DNA of 64,000 nt. Source: Calonectria ilicicola (taxonomy: Eukaryota > Ascomycota > Sordariomycetes > Hypocreales > Nectriaceae). The notes beneath the pieces are model-generated. The model did no database searches. It saw only the letters and a program-made list of their open reading frames with translations, and was not told the DNA's origin. The stretch is from assembly GCA_020809705.1 (NCBI GenBank), contig CP085833.1, positions 5,146,001-5,210,000 of the forward strand. Direction: 5' to 3'. Of the stretch, positions 1 through 11,038 are shown piece by piece (the stretch's first letter is position 1; each line of letters opens with the position of its first letter). Made by a program: the position numbers and the translations under genes.

Positions 1-428
1 GTGCAGCCAGGATCAAGAAGCATACTCGCAACGGTCTCAAATACGCCTTGGACTGTATCTCCACCTTGGCCAGCATGCAGTTCTGCTACCAAACATTGGG
101 CCGCTCCGGAGGTAAATACACGGCGCTGGAACCTTTCTCGGAGTCGGTTGCCAAGACAAGACAAGTGGTTAAGCCGGACTGGGTTCTCACTCTGCAAGTG
201 ATGGGCCACGAGATTGCGTGGCCGGAGCCGCATCACAGGCCAGCAGATCCTGATGTCGCAAAATTTGGCGATGCTTGGACAGGCATGCTCAACAGGCTCT
301 TAGAGGAGGGTATCATCAAGTTTCATCCCCTCATGGTCAGGAAGGGTGGGCTCAGTAAAGTTTTGGAAAGCATTGGCGTTGTCGCATCAAAGAAGATATC
401 TGGAAAGAAAGTTATTGTTTCACTATAG
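1..428 (+). CDS. Medium-chain dehydrogenase / trans-enoyl reductase, C-terminal part
   Basis: The reading frame is open from base 3 to the stop at 426-428 and continues beyond the left edge, so only the last ~141 residues are seen. The fragment begins near an ALDCIS segment, has GGKYTALEPF, and ends with GGLSKVLES followed by SGKKVIV. This is the usual C-terminal arrangement of fungal zinc-type MDR oxidoreductases, including the stand-alone enoyl reductases that work in trans with reducing polyketide synthases. The nucleotide-binding GxGxxG would be off the window. No intron is needed here. Whether it reduces a polyketide intermediate or a small free substrate cannot be told from this part. 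Family call fairly sure, role unknown. Confidence 0.82.
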   Translation, partial: AARIKKHTRNGLKYALDCISTLASMQFCYQTLGRSGGKYTALEPFSESVAKTRQVVKPDWVLTLQVMGHEIAWPEPHHRPADPDVAKFGDAWTGMLNRLLEEGIIKFHPLMVRKGGLSKVLESIGVVASKKISGKKVIVSL

Positions 429-1715
429 ATAGATACAGTTGCAATACCGTGAAATCTCACGAAATTCGTCAGTGCTGTGGGGATGTAACTTTCAGAAATC
501 ATTACTATTTTCATAATTTGAAACTGTTAAGCACGGGAACATGGGGAACGCAGTCAGTCATGAGACATCCACTCTATTCGCTTACCACACAAATGCAATC
601 TAGCCCCTTCTAAGGATAAATTTCGGTAATCCTTGATCGCGCCCTGAATGCTTAGTCTTCATCACTAGCTGAGAAAAAAATTCCTACCTTGTAGGGAAGT
701 AGCATGCACTGAAGCGAAGGAAGTAGCTGGATTTGCATTTGGGATTTGCTATTCAAAATTCCATATCCGCTAGAATGTGTAAGTAACTCAGGTACTTGGA
801 TTTTATTTAATTCAAGCAGATTAAAAGTTCTTGGGTGATTCAAGCTTTACTGAGGAAATGTCAATTAATTTTAATCCGTCTCCAAATCTGAATCCTAAAA
901 GTATGGTCTACTAAATAGAACAATAACCAATACTTTTGGGTTCATATCTAAAAATCATACATTGAACACATCTCTTCTTAGTTTGACTCATTTTCTTATG
1001 CAATTTAATCATTTTCTTCATTTTTATAGTCATTGAGGTGTTAGATTATACCTACGCGGTCATGTCAAAATACGAACCGACTTGTGACACGTGGTTTTAG
1101 TTTGACCCACAGCGAGGTCTAAATTTAATTTCGCTTAATGTGATCAATGAAGACTAGTCGCCCTTGTCGCCTCCTTGTCGATGAGCATGGATAAGGCCAT
1201 TCAATAATTATTTGCAAGTGTGACACCAGCACCTGAATACAGACAGTTAACATGCTTCGAGCTGACGGGAAGTGGTTCTACATGATGTGGGTGGAGTGTC
1301 AGCATGGAGTGTCAGCACGGAGTTCTTCGGACTTTGTCGGTGGCGAGAACTTCTAGACGTTCATGATCACACCACATTACTAATAAGGGACCATTCATGT
1401 GTAACTACCAACCGAAAAGATGCAAGATTATGCATAGTTCCAGATATGGAACATGCGTTGTGTTGTTGAGGTGGGGAGTGAGCGGGATTGCAGCCTAGTG
1501 TCAAAAGTTCCGAGTAGCATGGTGATTTGCATAGGGCTTGGAATATATTTAAGCATTCCGGAAGTGCCATATCTATCAAGTGGAAAATAGGGACAGAGCT
1601 AACAACGAATATTACCATAGTTGCCGAAGTCACCATTTTTAGCACCTAAAGGTGATTATCATGATGGAGATTCAAGAACAAGTACTGATTAGTGAGAAGG
1701 TTCATCATCGCAAAT
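429..1715. other. Intergenic, no gene supported
   Basis: About 1.3 kb of AT-rich spacer between the enoyl-reductase-like gene and the methyltransferase. Only short open frames without recognisable signatures occur. I found no TCGG-N4-CCGA site here, unlike several other promoters of the cluster. Confidence 0.5.
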
Positions 1716-2862
1716 ATGCTGTCTCCACAACCCCGATTTCCCAATGCAGAATCCATCTTACATGGATACTTCTACTCTATGGTGGAGCTGGGCGTACTGC
1801 GGTTTTTTGTTGAGTGTCGTGTTTTTGGCGCCATCCCTGACGACGGCATAGCTTTGACCGAGCTGGCTGAGAAAACTGGCATTGAAGCTAAGCTATTGGA
1901 GCGATATGTGAACTTCTTAATTCCGGCAGAGGTGCTGAAGTCATCGGAACTGGGAAAAATCGAGCACACAGCCATATCGAAGAAGTTTCAGGAACCCATG
2001 GCCAATCTCTTCTACCCCCATCTCTATGATACCTTTGTTGGAGTTACGGTCAAATGGCCCGAGTATTTCGGGGTAAATGGGCTGCTTGAGCCACAGAATT
2101 CTCACCGCTCGCCATTTGGTTTTGCGGCTGGCCACCCCGACAAGACCTTTTATGAGGTGCTGGAACATGATCCTGATCGGGCGAGGTCTTTCAACAGCAC
2201 CATGGGAGTTGCGCTTGACGACATGCCAATCACTGGAATTTATGACTTCAAATTCGTTGGAGACCACTTCACCAACCAGGATGGGTCAGATAGGCCAAGT
2301 ATTGTGGATGTTGGCGGTGGCAAAGGACAAGCCATCAAGGCCATTCTAGAGGAAAACCCCACAATCCCCCCATCCTCTGCCGTACTAGAGGACCAGCCCG
2401 AAGTTATTGAGCAGGCAAAGGCAGAGGCGAGTGGCGTCCTACAGTCGGTCAAGAAGGTCGCACACGACATTTTTGATGAACAACCAGTCAAGGGTACTTG
2501 TTCCGCACAAATAATCAAATCCTCCTGAGTAGCTAACTCTCATCACAGAAGCTTTAGTCTACTACATTAGGCGAGTTTTGAATGACTGGCCTGATTCGGA
2601 AGTGATAGAAATCCTGAGCAAGATCCGGGCTGCCTGTGCGCCAGACTCGAAAGTGCTGGTCCATGAGAACCTGCTACCTGATGAGCCTATGTTGGGATTC
2701 GCAGCGACTGACTTGTTCATGTTAAACTTGGCGGGCAAGAGACGTAATCAAAAGATTTTTTCCGAATTAGCTTCAAAGGCTGGCTTCAGAGTGTCCTCTG
2801 TCACTCTCGACAGGGTTTGTAAGGGAACGAATTCTGGAGTGGTCGAGATGGTACCTCTATAG
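1716..2862 (+). CDS. SAM-dependent O-methyltransferase (plant/fungal COMT-like)
   Basis: Model join(1716..2493, 2549..2862), 363 aa. The 55-bp intron (GTACTT...CACAG, phase 1) joins QPVK to EALVYYIRRVLNDW. Residues near the N-terminus (GYFYSMVELGVLRFF) belong to the winged-helix dimerisation region. The SAM site is the VDVGGGKG motif, and YYIRRVLNDWPD is the conserved block after the SAM domain in fungal class II O-methyltransferases, which methylate phenolic hydroxyls of polyketides and other aromatics. I chose ATG 1716 because the same frame upstream has a stop at 1686-1688. Relatives often carry 40-60 extra N-terminal residues, so an unseen upstream exon is possible. The catalytic His of the family should lie around RVLNDW, where this protein has Asn (relatives usually have His); this could reduce activity. 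Confidence 0.88.
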
Positions 2863-4173
2863 TTAAGTTGATTAGTATTCAATCTATTATTTGTTTGAGA
2901 ACAATTGACTTAATCCTTACGAGCGATGCTAAGAAACCTTCGGAAAGTTCCAGAGACTGGGTATCTTTGTGTTGGAGGCATTTGAACAGTGATGAAAGGG
3001 GCTCGACCATCAACCACATACTGAAGATGGAGCCAATTGGAACTGGGAAAACTCACAATAAATGACCCTGAATAGGGAAAGAAATGGATATTCGGAGTGT
3101 AAAATCATTGCTAGCTATGGTAGAATGAAAGACCAGTCCAATACATTGAAATGGGATGAATGGCGCTTGTTGTGAACACCGAGCTTTCCAGTGGACTTGG
3201 TGTGGTATAGACGTGTAATCCACAAATACGCTAATGCTTTTAGACCCCCTTTTTGTTGATACCGACCATTTTTCGGACGATGAGGATGATCTTTTATGAT
3301 ATAATGATGGCAAACTATATGTACAGGTGGGTTGGGTTCATCGAAAAACGTGCGAATGGCGGATCGCGATTGCGACGTGGTGGGGGAAGCCACCGCTCAA
3401 GGTTCAGAAATTTATTTTCATAAGTGCGGTGACTCGCAAATCGAACGAAAATGGGGAGGATAAGATAGATCTATGTGATTGTGACAATCGGAAAAACTTG
3501 CCACTGGCTAGACGAGTACCCGCGGACGGCTTTTGCTCAAGCCGATCTCGTAGAATATTGCATTAAGAACGGAAAGTTATACATGCTGGTTATTGGAATT
3601 ATTTCATATCACACTTTGGTCATTGGGTCATAACGAGAGATTGAAAAAGCCTTAATTCCTATGAAATAAAGAGCAGTCAACTATGTGTTTTATAGCTAGG
3701 TCCAGCCCCAATTGGCTGTGGGGCTGCGACAACGCATTGAGGCCGTGAGGCCATCGAGGCCAGCCACAACTAGTCTCCACATTTCATAGTTTAATAAATC
3801 CAAATTAATTATCTGTATCTAGATTGAGCAATGGTAGGTGGAAATCGCACACCATGGTTAACCTTTCGCGTGAACAGAGGGTTCGCGTAAGGCCTGACCC
3901 CATTTGCCAAAAGCTCCTCTTTAGAATTTCCGGTATTCGAGTTCCCAGGTTCATGGCCGGGCTTAGCCTCTAATATAATTGTGGGCAGGAGGGCGGCTTC
4001 TGCTTAGTCGCAGTACTCAAAACTTGACGAAAAAAAGTTATGCCGAGACAAACGAGTGAGACAACTACCCCTTGATGATCAATTAGCATTCCAACGGCCT
4101 GTCCATAAACTTCTTGCAATTGCCACAAATCATTCTTTTCTGGTTATATTTCGACCCATCTTCCGGAGGCAAA
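2863..4173. other. Intergenic, no gene supported
   Basis: About 1.3 kb between the methyltransferase and the small secreted protein. Minus-strand frames of 86 and 92 codons at 3053-3393 overlap each other, show no family motif and look accidental. Nothing else recognised. Confidence 0.45.
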
Positions 4174-4581
4174 ATGCATCTTTACGCAGGTTTCCTTTTT
4201 ATTCAAGGCATTTTAGCTACCCATGGCTTGACCTGCTACACAACCTCTCCAGCAGCCACTATAGCCACAACCACATCCACATCTGCGTCCACAACAACTT
4301 CAGCTATTGCAGCAATCCCGAGCATTTGTTTGTATGGTGCACCTTGCACCTCAGGCTTTTGCGCCGACGGGTATCAATGCGTAGGTGGTAACTTTTGTGC
4401 CCCTATCACCTGTTCCACAACTGCGCAATGTGATGCAGGTCTCACTTGCCTAAACAATCGTTGTTTGAAAATATGCAACTCGAACAGCAATTGTCAAAAT
4501 GATTGTGTTCTCTCTTGTGCATCACAAGCAGGCTGCGCTGCCGGCCAATTTTGCGACTATGGGGGTTGCTATTACGACTGA
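4174..4581 (+). CDS. Small cysteine-rich secreted protein (effector candidate)
   Basis: Single exon, 135 aa, starting at ATG 4174; the frame is open further upstream but only from non-ATG codons. Residues 1-18 form a short hydrophobic signal peptide (MHLYAGFLFIQGILATHG). Then comes a Ser/Thr/Ala-rich linker (about 27-48, likely O-glycosylated) and a compact domain with 16 of the protein's 17 cysteines in CxxxxxC and CC-spaced groups, ending GGCYYD. This pattern (size, signal, high Cys) is that of fungal small secreted proteins with a disulphide-knotted, EGF- or colipase-like domain. I do not recognise a named family. It is not obviously linked to the neighbouring metabolic genes. Confidence 0.7.
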   Translation: MHLYAGFLFIQGILATHGLTCYTTSPAATIATTTSTSASTTTSAIAAIPSICLYGAPCTSGFCADGYQCVGGNFCAPITCSTTAQCDAGLTCLNNRCLKICNSNSNCQNDCVLSCASQAGCAAGQFCDYGGCYYD

Positions 4582-5030
4582 ACAGGCTACTGTAACAATT
4601 ATACGATTGTAATAAGACTGAAGTACGGGGGGCTATGAGAGCTGCATTAGCTTGATCTGAGCGGAGGTTACGATTAAGCAGGAGGCTTTTCGATTTGGGA
4701 GCTAAAGAATGTAGCTAGGGCATGCTTTCATGTACAAGGATAGAGACTGAGCTATCACTTATTAAAATGTAGTACTTATAATATATCTGGTGGTATCACT
4801 GACACTGGTTGAAAAAATACCAGTCGGAATTATTGGTCACTTATGAAACCCGATAGCGAGGTTGTGTCGCCGCTGGTAATACTGTCGCTGGTGGACGGAG
4901 TTGATTTTCTATAGTATTAACAATACATCTAATCTAGCCACGAGAATCCTGTTCGTTTTATTCAAAATGGATCAATTAACCACGGCTGTTCTAAGAGCTC
5001 CGGAAAACTGAGAATTAAAGCACTGGAATA

Positions 5031-5063
5031 CCGGCCTTTGCCGGCTCCGCTTCGGCATGCCGA
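5031..5063. promoter_or_regulatory. Candidate Zn2Cys6 binding sites upstream of the alpha/beta hydrolase
   Basis: Two palindromes about 250 bp before the start codon: CCGGCCTTTGCCGG at 5031-5044 and TCGGCATGCCGA at 5052-5063, the latter a perfect 12-bp palindrome of type CGG-N4-CCG. Inverted CGG triplets at fixed spacing are the known recognition form of dimeric Zn2Cys6 factors. The core plus following bases (CGGCATGCCGATG) is repeated exactly in the P450/SDR promoter. Confidence 0.5.
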
Positions 5064-5308
5064 TGACAAGGGTGAAGTCACTCACAAAACCCAATCACCA
5101 CACGCGGTACCACAGACCCTTTATCACAATTTAGAGTAGCCGAAAAGCTTGGTCTTGTTATTGAAACCTATTGTATAAGGGGGGTTGTGTCTCGATAATT
5201 TGATCTTTTCACCAAAAATTCTCATATTCTTTCTCTTCGTCCATCATTGCTCACCAGCCCGATCGTACCTAACATCCCATCCACACTAGCCTTCAATAGC
5301 TAGTCATC

Positions 5309-6526
5309 ATGGCACCTAGAGCTAATGTCCTTGCAAGCTCTCGTCCTGATCCCGAGTTTGAAGAAGCGAGTTGCACCGTCCCAGTTCCTCTTCATCATCC
5401 AGCTGACTAGTCTCTACTACCATTAGCTTGCCAAAGCTTTAGGCTCTCCACCACTTCCCGCTGAAGTCGATATCCCAACTCTGCGGCGGGTGACAGATGA
5501 ACGTAAGGCAGAGGCACGAAATTCTCTTGGAGGCCCCCCTCTTGGCTTGACAGAACGAGAAATCAAAATTCCCGTTCGTGATGGTAGCAAGATCCCGGCA
5601 TATGTTTATGCTCCCTCGGGCGACGGAGAAACCGCTTTGCCTATCCTAGTATTTTTCCACGGCGGCGGATTTTGTATTGGCAGTCGCCATGATGACATGG
5701 AATCCAATAGAGTCATCGCGCTCAAGGCTAGCATCGTGGTAGTCAGCATCGAGTATCGGCTTGCTCCGGAGCATCCATTTCCCCAGGCTGTCCATGACGG
5801 GCTTGACGCCTTGCATTGGGTATGTATCGCTGGACCAGACATAAATCCAAAGTATATGTCTATAATGTGAGACAAACTGATGACCAATTTCTTTTCTGGT
5901 AGATCGAAAAGAACCCTACCGCGGTCCATCCCTCCGCCTCCCCATCTGTGGGTCTCATTGTCAGTGGAACTTCTGCTGGAGGCAACATCGCCAACGCGAT
6001 TGTATATCTAAACCGTGACCAAGACGTTCCGGCCCGGGTAACGGGCCAGTTTCTTAGCGTGGCCCCTCTGATTCCGTTGCCATTTGTTCCCAATGAGTAC
6101 AAGGATGACTACGTCAGCCATATTCAGAACGAGGCTATTCCTATTCCTCCACCAGAGCTCGGGCGATTGTTCGTGGGTGAGCAAAGTAACACGACTTCTA
6201 TTTCTGCCAGCATACTAACTCTAGTAGCCTCTTATAAACCGGATCTCGCCTCCCCACTCATGGTACCCTTTAGCCATCCATCAGGTCATAAGAATATTCC
6301 CCCGACTTATTTGCAGGCCTGTGGCCTCGATGCTCTGCGTGATGATAGCATAATTTACGAGCGTGTTCTCCGCGAAGAAAATGGAATTGCTACGCGTTTG
6401 GATCTGTATCCGGGATTGCCCCACCATTTTTGGGAATTCTTCCCGCAATTGGAAAAGCAGATTGAAAGGAGGACGGTGGATACTGTAAATGGAGTCTTGT
6501 GGTTGTTGGGGCAGGCGCAGAACTGA
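5309..6526 (+). CDS. Alpha/beta hydrolase fold-3 esterase (HSL family)
   Basis: Model join(5309..5365, 5427..5819, 5903..6526), 357 aa. It has the HGGGF oxyanion motif (~97-101), the nucleophile elbow GTSAG (Ser ~174), an Asp in GLDALRDD (~293) and a His in LPHHFW (~324): a complete hormone-sensitive-lipase-type triad. Such enzymes hydrolyse small esters or lactones in the cytosol. Intron 2 is 5820-5902 (GTATGT...GGTAG). Intron 1 (5366-5426) best fits a non-canonical GC donor: cutting at GAAGAA|GCGAGT with acceptor ATTAG gives the expected ...PEFEE-LAKALG... junction, with a CTGAC branch site upstream of the acceptor. GT alternatives at 5378 or 5381 give an extra unlikely ASCT(VP) insert and very short introns. 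Confidence 0.9.
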
Positions 6527-6989
6527 TCGGTCACCTTAAAACCTATGGAAGACGATCCCTAAATCTACGCCTTCGATTGTAAGGGAATATCTGCGGGGTT
6601 TAGTATTTACTACGTAAGTTAAGCGGATTGCTGAGTTAGCCAAGCAGTCTCGTGAGAAGCAGCAGCTTGTCGTGAATTAGTATGTTGAGGTTCATTATTA
6701 GGTAGAAATGATGGCTGTGAAGTGACAATCACTACTTAATCAAATTTGAAGAAACTGTGGAAGAAGGCCCGGGAGGACAGAAAACTTCAAAATACCCGAA
6801 TATTCAATCAATGGGCAAGAAGCCGAGAATGGTCAGTGTGGTAAAGCTCAAGGACGGCGAGTAGGGCAAGACTGGATGCGATATATTTGATTCGTTACAG
6901 AGAAAACAATAAGCGAAAGATAACTACTTGATGTAATATTGGTTGTAATATAAACACCTGGATGGCCAGTAAGCTCTTCACTGCTCAAG
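6527..6989. other. Convergent spacer
   Basis: 460 bp between the convergent hydrolase and NmrA-like genes. No gene or repeat recognised; presumably the two 3' UTRs. Confidence 0.5.
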
Positions 6990-7949
6990 TCACATCTTGC
7001 GTTGGGCCCATGCCACATTTCGCTTTCCCTCGAGGAGCTCATCTTTGTGTTTCACTATCCACTCTCTCACAGTAGTAGGCTTCCTCCCAAGAGTCCTCTC
7101 AACAAAGTTGTTCAAAGCCCAATTTTCTTCATTCGCCTCCTCAAACTTGAAGAAATCCCAAAGGTTTTCCACCATTGGGCCCATCTTCGGTCCATAGAAG
7201 GTCGAAAAGGCCTCAAAGCTTCCATCATAAGCAATTGGCTTTTCTAATATGTCGCTGAGAATACTGGCGACCTCTTTAAATTGGAGCCAGTCATGCCCAT
7301 TATTCATTGTATGGAATGCGCCGATATGCTTGGCGTTATCCGAGAGGAATAGTCTCCCAGCAACCTCACCAATATCCTCAGGGTCTATAAATGGTACCCT
7401 ATGTTCAGGCCAAATCAACGTCTTCATGGCTAGAATGGGGCTAATTTGCAACCAAAGATTGTCGATAAAAGTAGCCCCGCAGTTAATGTAGGTGACTGGT
7501 AATCCACTCTCATCAAGAATGCGCTTTGCGATGGGGTGCTCATACGGAAGGCTTCCGGCTAGAGTTTTTGGGACTCGACTGGTCGCCAGCTCCGGAAATA
7601 CACCCACCATACGGATGATGTGGACAACAGTGCCTGCTTCCTTCAGAGCAGTTGCGAGATTGGTCATGGCTGTTGCTTCAGACATGCCAGCTGGCGTTAC
7701 CACGAAAACACCCTCGACTCCTGCAAGGGCATTCGAGAGGGATGACACGTCATTATAATTTGCGTCGACCACATTGGCCTTAGGGAATGAGCTTTGGAGA
7801 ATATGTCGCTTCTCGGGACTGCTTGTTGCAAGGTGAAGCTTGATTGTGGGCGCTGTGCGAGTCAAAAACTCTGCGAGAGGCCGGCCAATGTGACCAGCCG
7901 CCCCAAAAATCAGGATACTCTCCGGGATTTTTTTGATAAAAGCCGACAT
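6990..7949 (-). CDS. NmrA-like atypical SDR (NAD(P)-binding reductase/regulator)
   Basis: Intronless, 319 aa. Residues 12-25 are the Rossmann start ILIFGAAGHIGRPL with G16xxG19xxG22. The VVDANYNDVSSLSNAL and GVEGVFVVTP blocks are typical of the NmrA/HSCARG group of atypical short-chain dehydrogenases. No YxxxK catalytic pair of classical SDRs is evident, as usual for the group, whose members include NAD(P) sensors, quinone or isoflavone-type reductases. It is transcribed divergently from the FAD hydroxylase across 660 bp (7950-8610) that holds a CGG-N4-CCG site, suggesting co-regulation. A reductase supplying or processing a quinone/enone in the same pathway is the inference. Confidence 0.88.
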   Translation of the reverse strand: MSAFIKKIPESILIFGAAGHIGRPLAEFLTRTAPTIKLHLATSSPEKRHILQSSFPKANVVDANYNDVSSLSNALAGVEGVFVVTPAGMSEATAMTNLATALKEAGTVVHIIRMVGVFPELATSRVPKTLAGSLPYEHPIAKRILDESGLPVTYINCGATFIDNLWLQISPILAMKTLIWPEHRVPFIDPEDIGEVAGRLFLSDNAKHIGAFHTMNNGHDWLQFKEVASILSDILEKPIAYDGSFEAFSTFYGPKMGPMVENLWDFFKFEEANEENWALNNFVERTLGRKPTTVREWIVKHKDELLEGKRNVAWAQRKM

Positions 7950-8421
7950 TGTGGTGATAGGTAAAAGTGAGAGCGCAAAAGTAAATAGTGTGGGATAGAT
8001 ATGCTAAGTTTGGCGTTGTAGAGGTGTGTGGATTAGGTCAACTACAGCCGATTTATATATTATTGAGGACAGCTATTATTCTGGCATTGGGGCTGTTCCC
8101 ACGAGACTGATTGGCGAATTACGAAATCAGGACGCTAACTTTTAAGTTCTCGATGCCGCACAATTGCAGTTTGTAACCCGCAACGCTAATGATGTTTTGG
8201 CATCATCCCGCTGACTCAGTTCGACGGTCTTCCGTGGTTTGCCGTCCTTGGCCTTATCCACAGCTGAATGGCCTTCACCGCCACTAGCACACACCCTTGC
8301 AGTCAGCTTGGCAAATATGACGGATGACAAATTTGTACATAAAAAATGAAGTGATGTGCTTTATAAGTAAATTAATTATTAAAGCAAGATATCTTTAAGC
8401 CTAGTTGTCAAGGTCGCCAAC

Positions 8422-8441
8422 TCGGGAAACCGGCAAAGCCG
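8422..8441. promoter_or_regulatory. Candidate Zn2Cys6 site in the NmrA/FAD-hydroxylase promoter
   Basis: TCGGGAAACCGG at 8422-8433 is a CGG-N4-CCG inverted pair. It overlaps CCGGCAAAGCCGG at 8430-8442, a second palindrome with inverted CGG triplets. It lies 170-190 bp before the FAD hydroxylase ATG. Confidence 0.45.
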
Positions 8442-8610
8442 GGCGTGGTGTTACGTCCTGGCTGATTCTCAGTAGCGTGAGGACTAGAAGTATCGAGTCC
8501 CATCCTTAAATTCCAATGTTCAAAACAGCGGTTCTATTGCACAGTATCGCTGAAATCAACCTGATTTGTTACTTTAACCTATAAAAAAACGCCCACAGCG
8601 CAACCCGATC

Positions 8611-10668
8611 ATGGCAAGTTTGATATGGATTCAGTCCTCTCTTCGCACGTACTGACAACCAGCCTTCATCAATGTAGGCCACTACACACACCACTCCTGT
8701 CCTTATTGTTGGGGCGGGTCCCTCTGGGCTCTTGCTCGCCCTTCAGCTGGCAAGAAGCGGCGTTAGGAGCATGTTGGTTGAGCGCAACCTAACTACAACA
8801 AAATGGCCGAAAATGGACATTACAAACTGCAGGAGCATGGAGCTATTTAAGAGATTGGGAATAGCAGAGGACCTACGAGACCAAGGTAAGTTGTATTGCA
8901 CCGGTATATGGGTAGAGCGAGCACATTATAATGATTTGAGATGTAGGTGTCAGCCAGGACTACTCATTTGATGTCCTATTTAGTACCGGTTTGTCAGATG
9001 GAGGGGAGCTTCTCGGTAAATGGGTATGGTTGTCCTACTCCCGAAATAACAATGGTCAATAGACTGATGGAATACGCGAGTACAGGATCTACCATCACCT
9101 AATGCATGGAGATCTCAGATTAGTGCCTTAAACGATGGCTCTATGCCCCGGGAACCCTACCAGAGATGCAGTCAAGCCATCTTTGAAGCATGGTTGAAAC
9201 AAAAAATCGAAAAAGAGCCCTTAATCGATCTATATTTCGGACTCAAGTTTGACAGCCATGTTGAAATCGACAGCAGAATTGAGTCGACGCTCATTGATAC
9301 GACGGATGAGAGCAAGCACCTTGTAACCAGCCAATATCTGGTCGGCTGTGATGGGGCTGGCAGCCGCGTGCGCAGATGCATCGGGAGTGAATTGATCGGT
9401 GGCCCTGCGTGAGTCACCTATCTAATTACAAGTTTTATTTTTAACTGGCCAACTTAACAATATTTAGCCCGGCCGCGATGTATCTTGTTCATTTTAAGTC
9501 GCGGGACTTATCGGCACTACAGAAACAGGGCCAGTTTTGGCATATATTTTTCACCAGCGGGAGTGTAATCATATCTCAAGACGAGATTGATACATGGACC
9601 ATCCATCTACCAATAAGTCTAGACACAGATTGGAAATCTATTGACCCAGAGAAGGCCATCTATCAAGCTCTTGGCGGGTCTCACAGCCCATATTCCATCA
9701 AGGTTGACGAAATCCTTGTGTTCAGCTCTTGGAGACCAAGCATCGCGATATCTGAGCATTACAACTCTGAGAGCTTGCGTGTCTTCCTCTCTGGAGACGC
9801 TGCTCACCAGAATATCCCTACCGGAGGGTATGGAATGAACACGGCGGTAGGCGATAGCTTCGATCTTGGCTGGAAACTCTCAGCTACTTTGAACGGCTGG
9901 GGTGGCAAGGACTTGCTGCGCTCATATTCGATTGAGCGTAAACCTGTGGCAATTAGGAATATCGAGCGTTCAGGCGTACATTTCCAAGTCCATCAAAATT
10001 ACGTCAAGTGGGTAGCTGAGGCTGGACCGGAACTCTTTTCATCGGTGACGGAGAGTAGAAATGACCTTCGAGACCGCATTAAGAATCACATCTCAGCTCA
10101 TCAGGGAGAGAACAGAGATCACGGCATTGAGATGGGATATAGATATAACGGTTCGCCAATCGTCATCAAAAATGAAGAGGACACAGCCAAGGAGCCTGAA
10201 TGGAACTACCGCGGCTACGTCCCATCAACATGGCCTGGTGCTCGATCTCCACACGTTTACCTGAAGGACGGGAAAACGAGTATTTTTGACCTGTACGGGG
10301 ATGGGTTTACCATTGTTGACTTTACAGATGATGGATTTTGGGCTAACGAATTTGCTCGTGTGTCCACACAACTACACATCCCATTACAAACCGTTCACTT
10401 GCCACGAGATGCCCACGTAAGACAGATTTGGGGTAGAGAAGCCATCCTAGTTCGCCCAGACGATCATGTTGCGTGGCGAGCGAGCAGTACTAGGGACGGG
10501 GTGAATGTTTATCATGTGCTCAGAACCGCAACAGGACAAAGCACGGAAGGGCCAGCGTCCCATCTTACCGATACAGCTATCGAGGGGGTCAAGGCTAGGG
10601 GGTTTACTGCAACGGTGGGGAATGTGAAGCAGGAAGGCATCAAACAGCTTGCTGAGTTTCAGAAGTAA
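8611..10668 (+). CDS. FAD-dependent aromatic hydroxylase (PF01494, phenol-hydroxylase type)
   Basis: Model join(8611..8613, 8678..8885, 8947..9023, 9086..9408, 9468..10668), 603 aa. The FAD-binding GAGPSG is at 13-18, the DG motif in GCDGAGSRVR, and the GD motif in LSGDAAHQ followed by GMNTAVGDSFDLGWKL. The C-terminal ~150 residues (GDGFTIVDFT...) resemble the thioredoxin-like domain of phenol 2-monooxygenases. Such enzymes insert one oxygen into a phenolic ring using NAD(P)H. Introns 2-4 have good GT-AG ends (GTAAGT, GTATGG, GTGAGT). The first exon is only ATG: the GC donor GCAAGT at 8614 with a CTGAC branch and ATGTAG acceptor gives M-ATTHTTPVLIVGAG. Reading directly from a nearby ATG meets a TAG just before the conserved start, so an intron is required. 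A GT donor at 8634 (MDS-ATTH) is the weaker alternative. Confidence 0.92.
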
Positions 10669-11038
10669 AAGCGATTTACCAGACTACATCACTTTTTACT
10701 TTAGATAACCATCCACACCTCAAGGATATGTCAGAACAAGCTGCTCTTATTGAGGACCCCTGTGTGACAACCTCCACTTCATCTGAAATATTATGTCCAT
10801 TCTTTTTTTCCCCAAAAAAAGGTAACCTGCCTTTGAATCTAAGATAAAAAGATAGCATAAAATGATTTTTTTATTAATGTATATTAAAAATAATACTGTT
10901 GTAAACATATCTTTAAACATATATACCATCATTAGAATATTCACTTATATTAATACATATGTGTAATTATGGCCTTGAACTCCTCATAAAAACCTAACTG
11001 ATTCTATTTATATAATTAAATACCGAGTCTAGCATATA

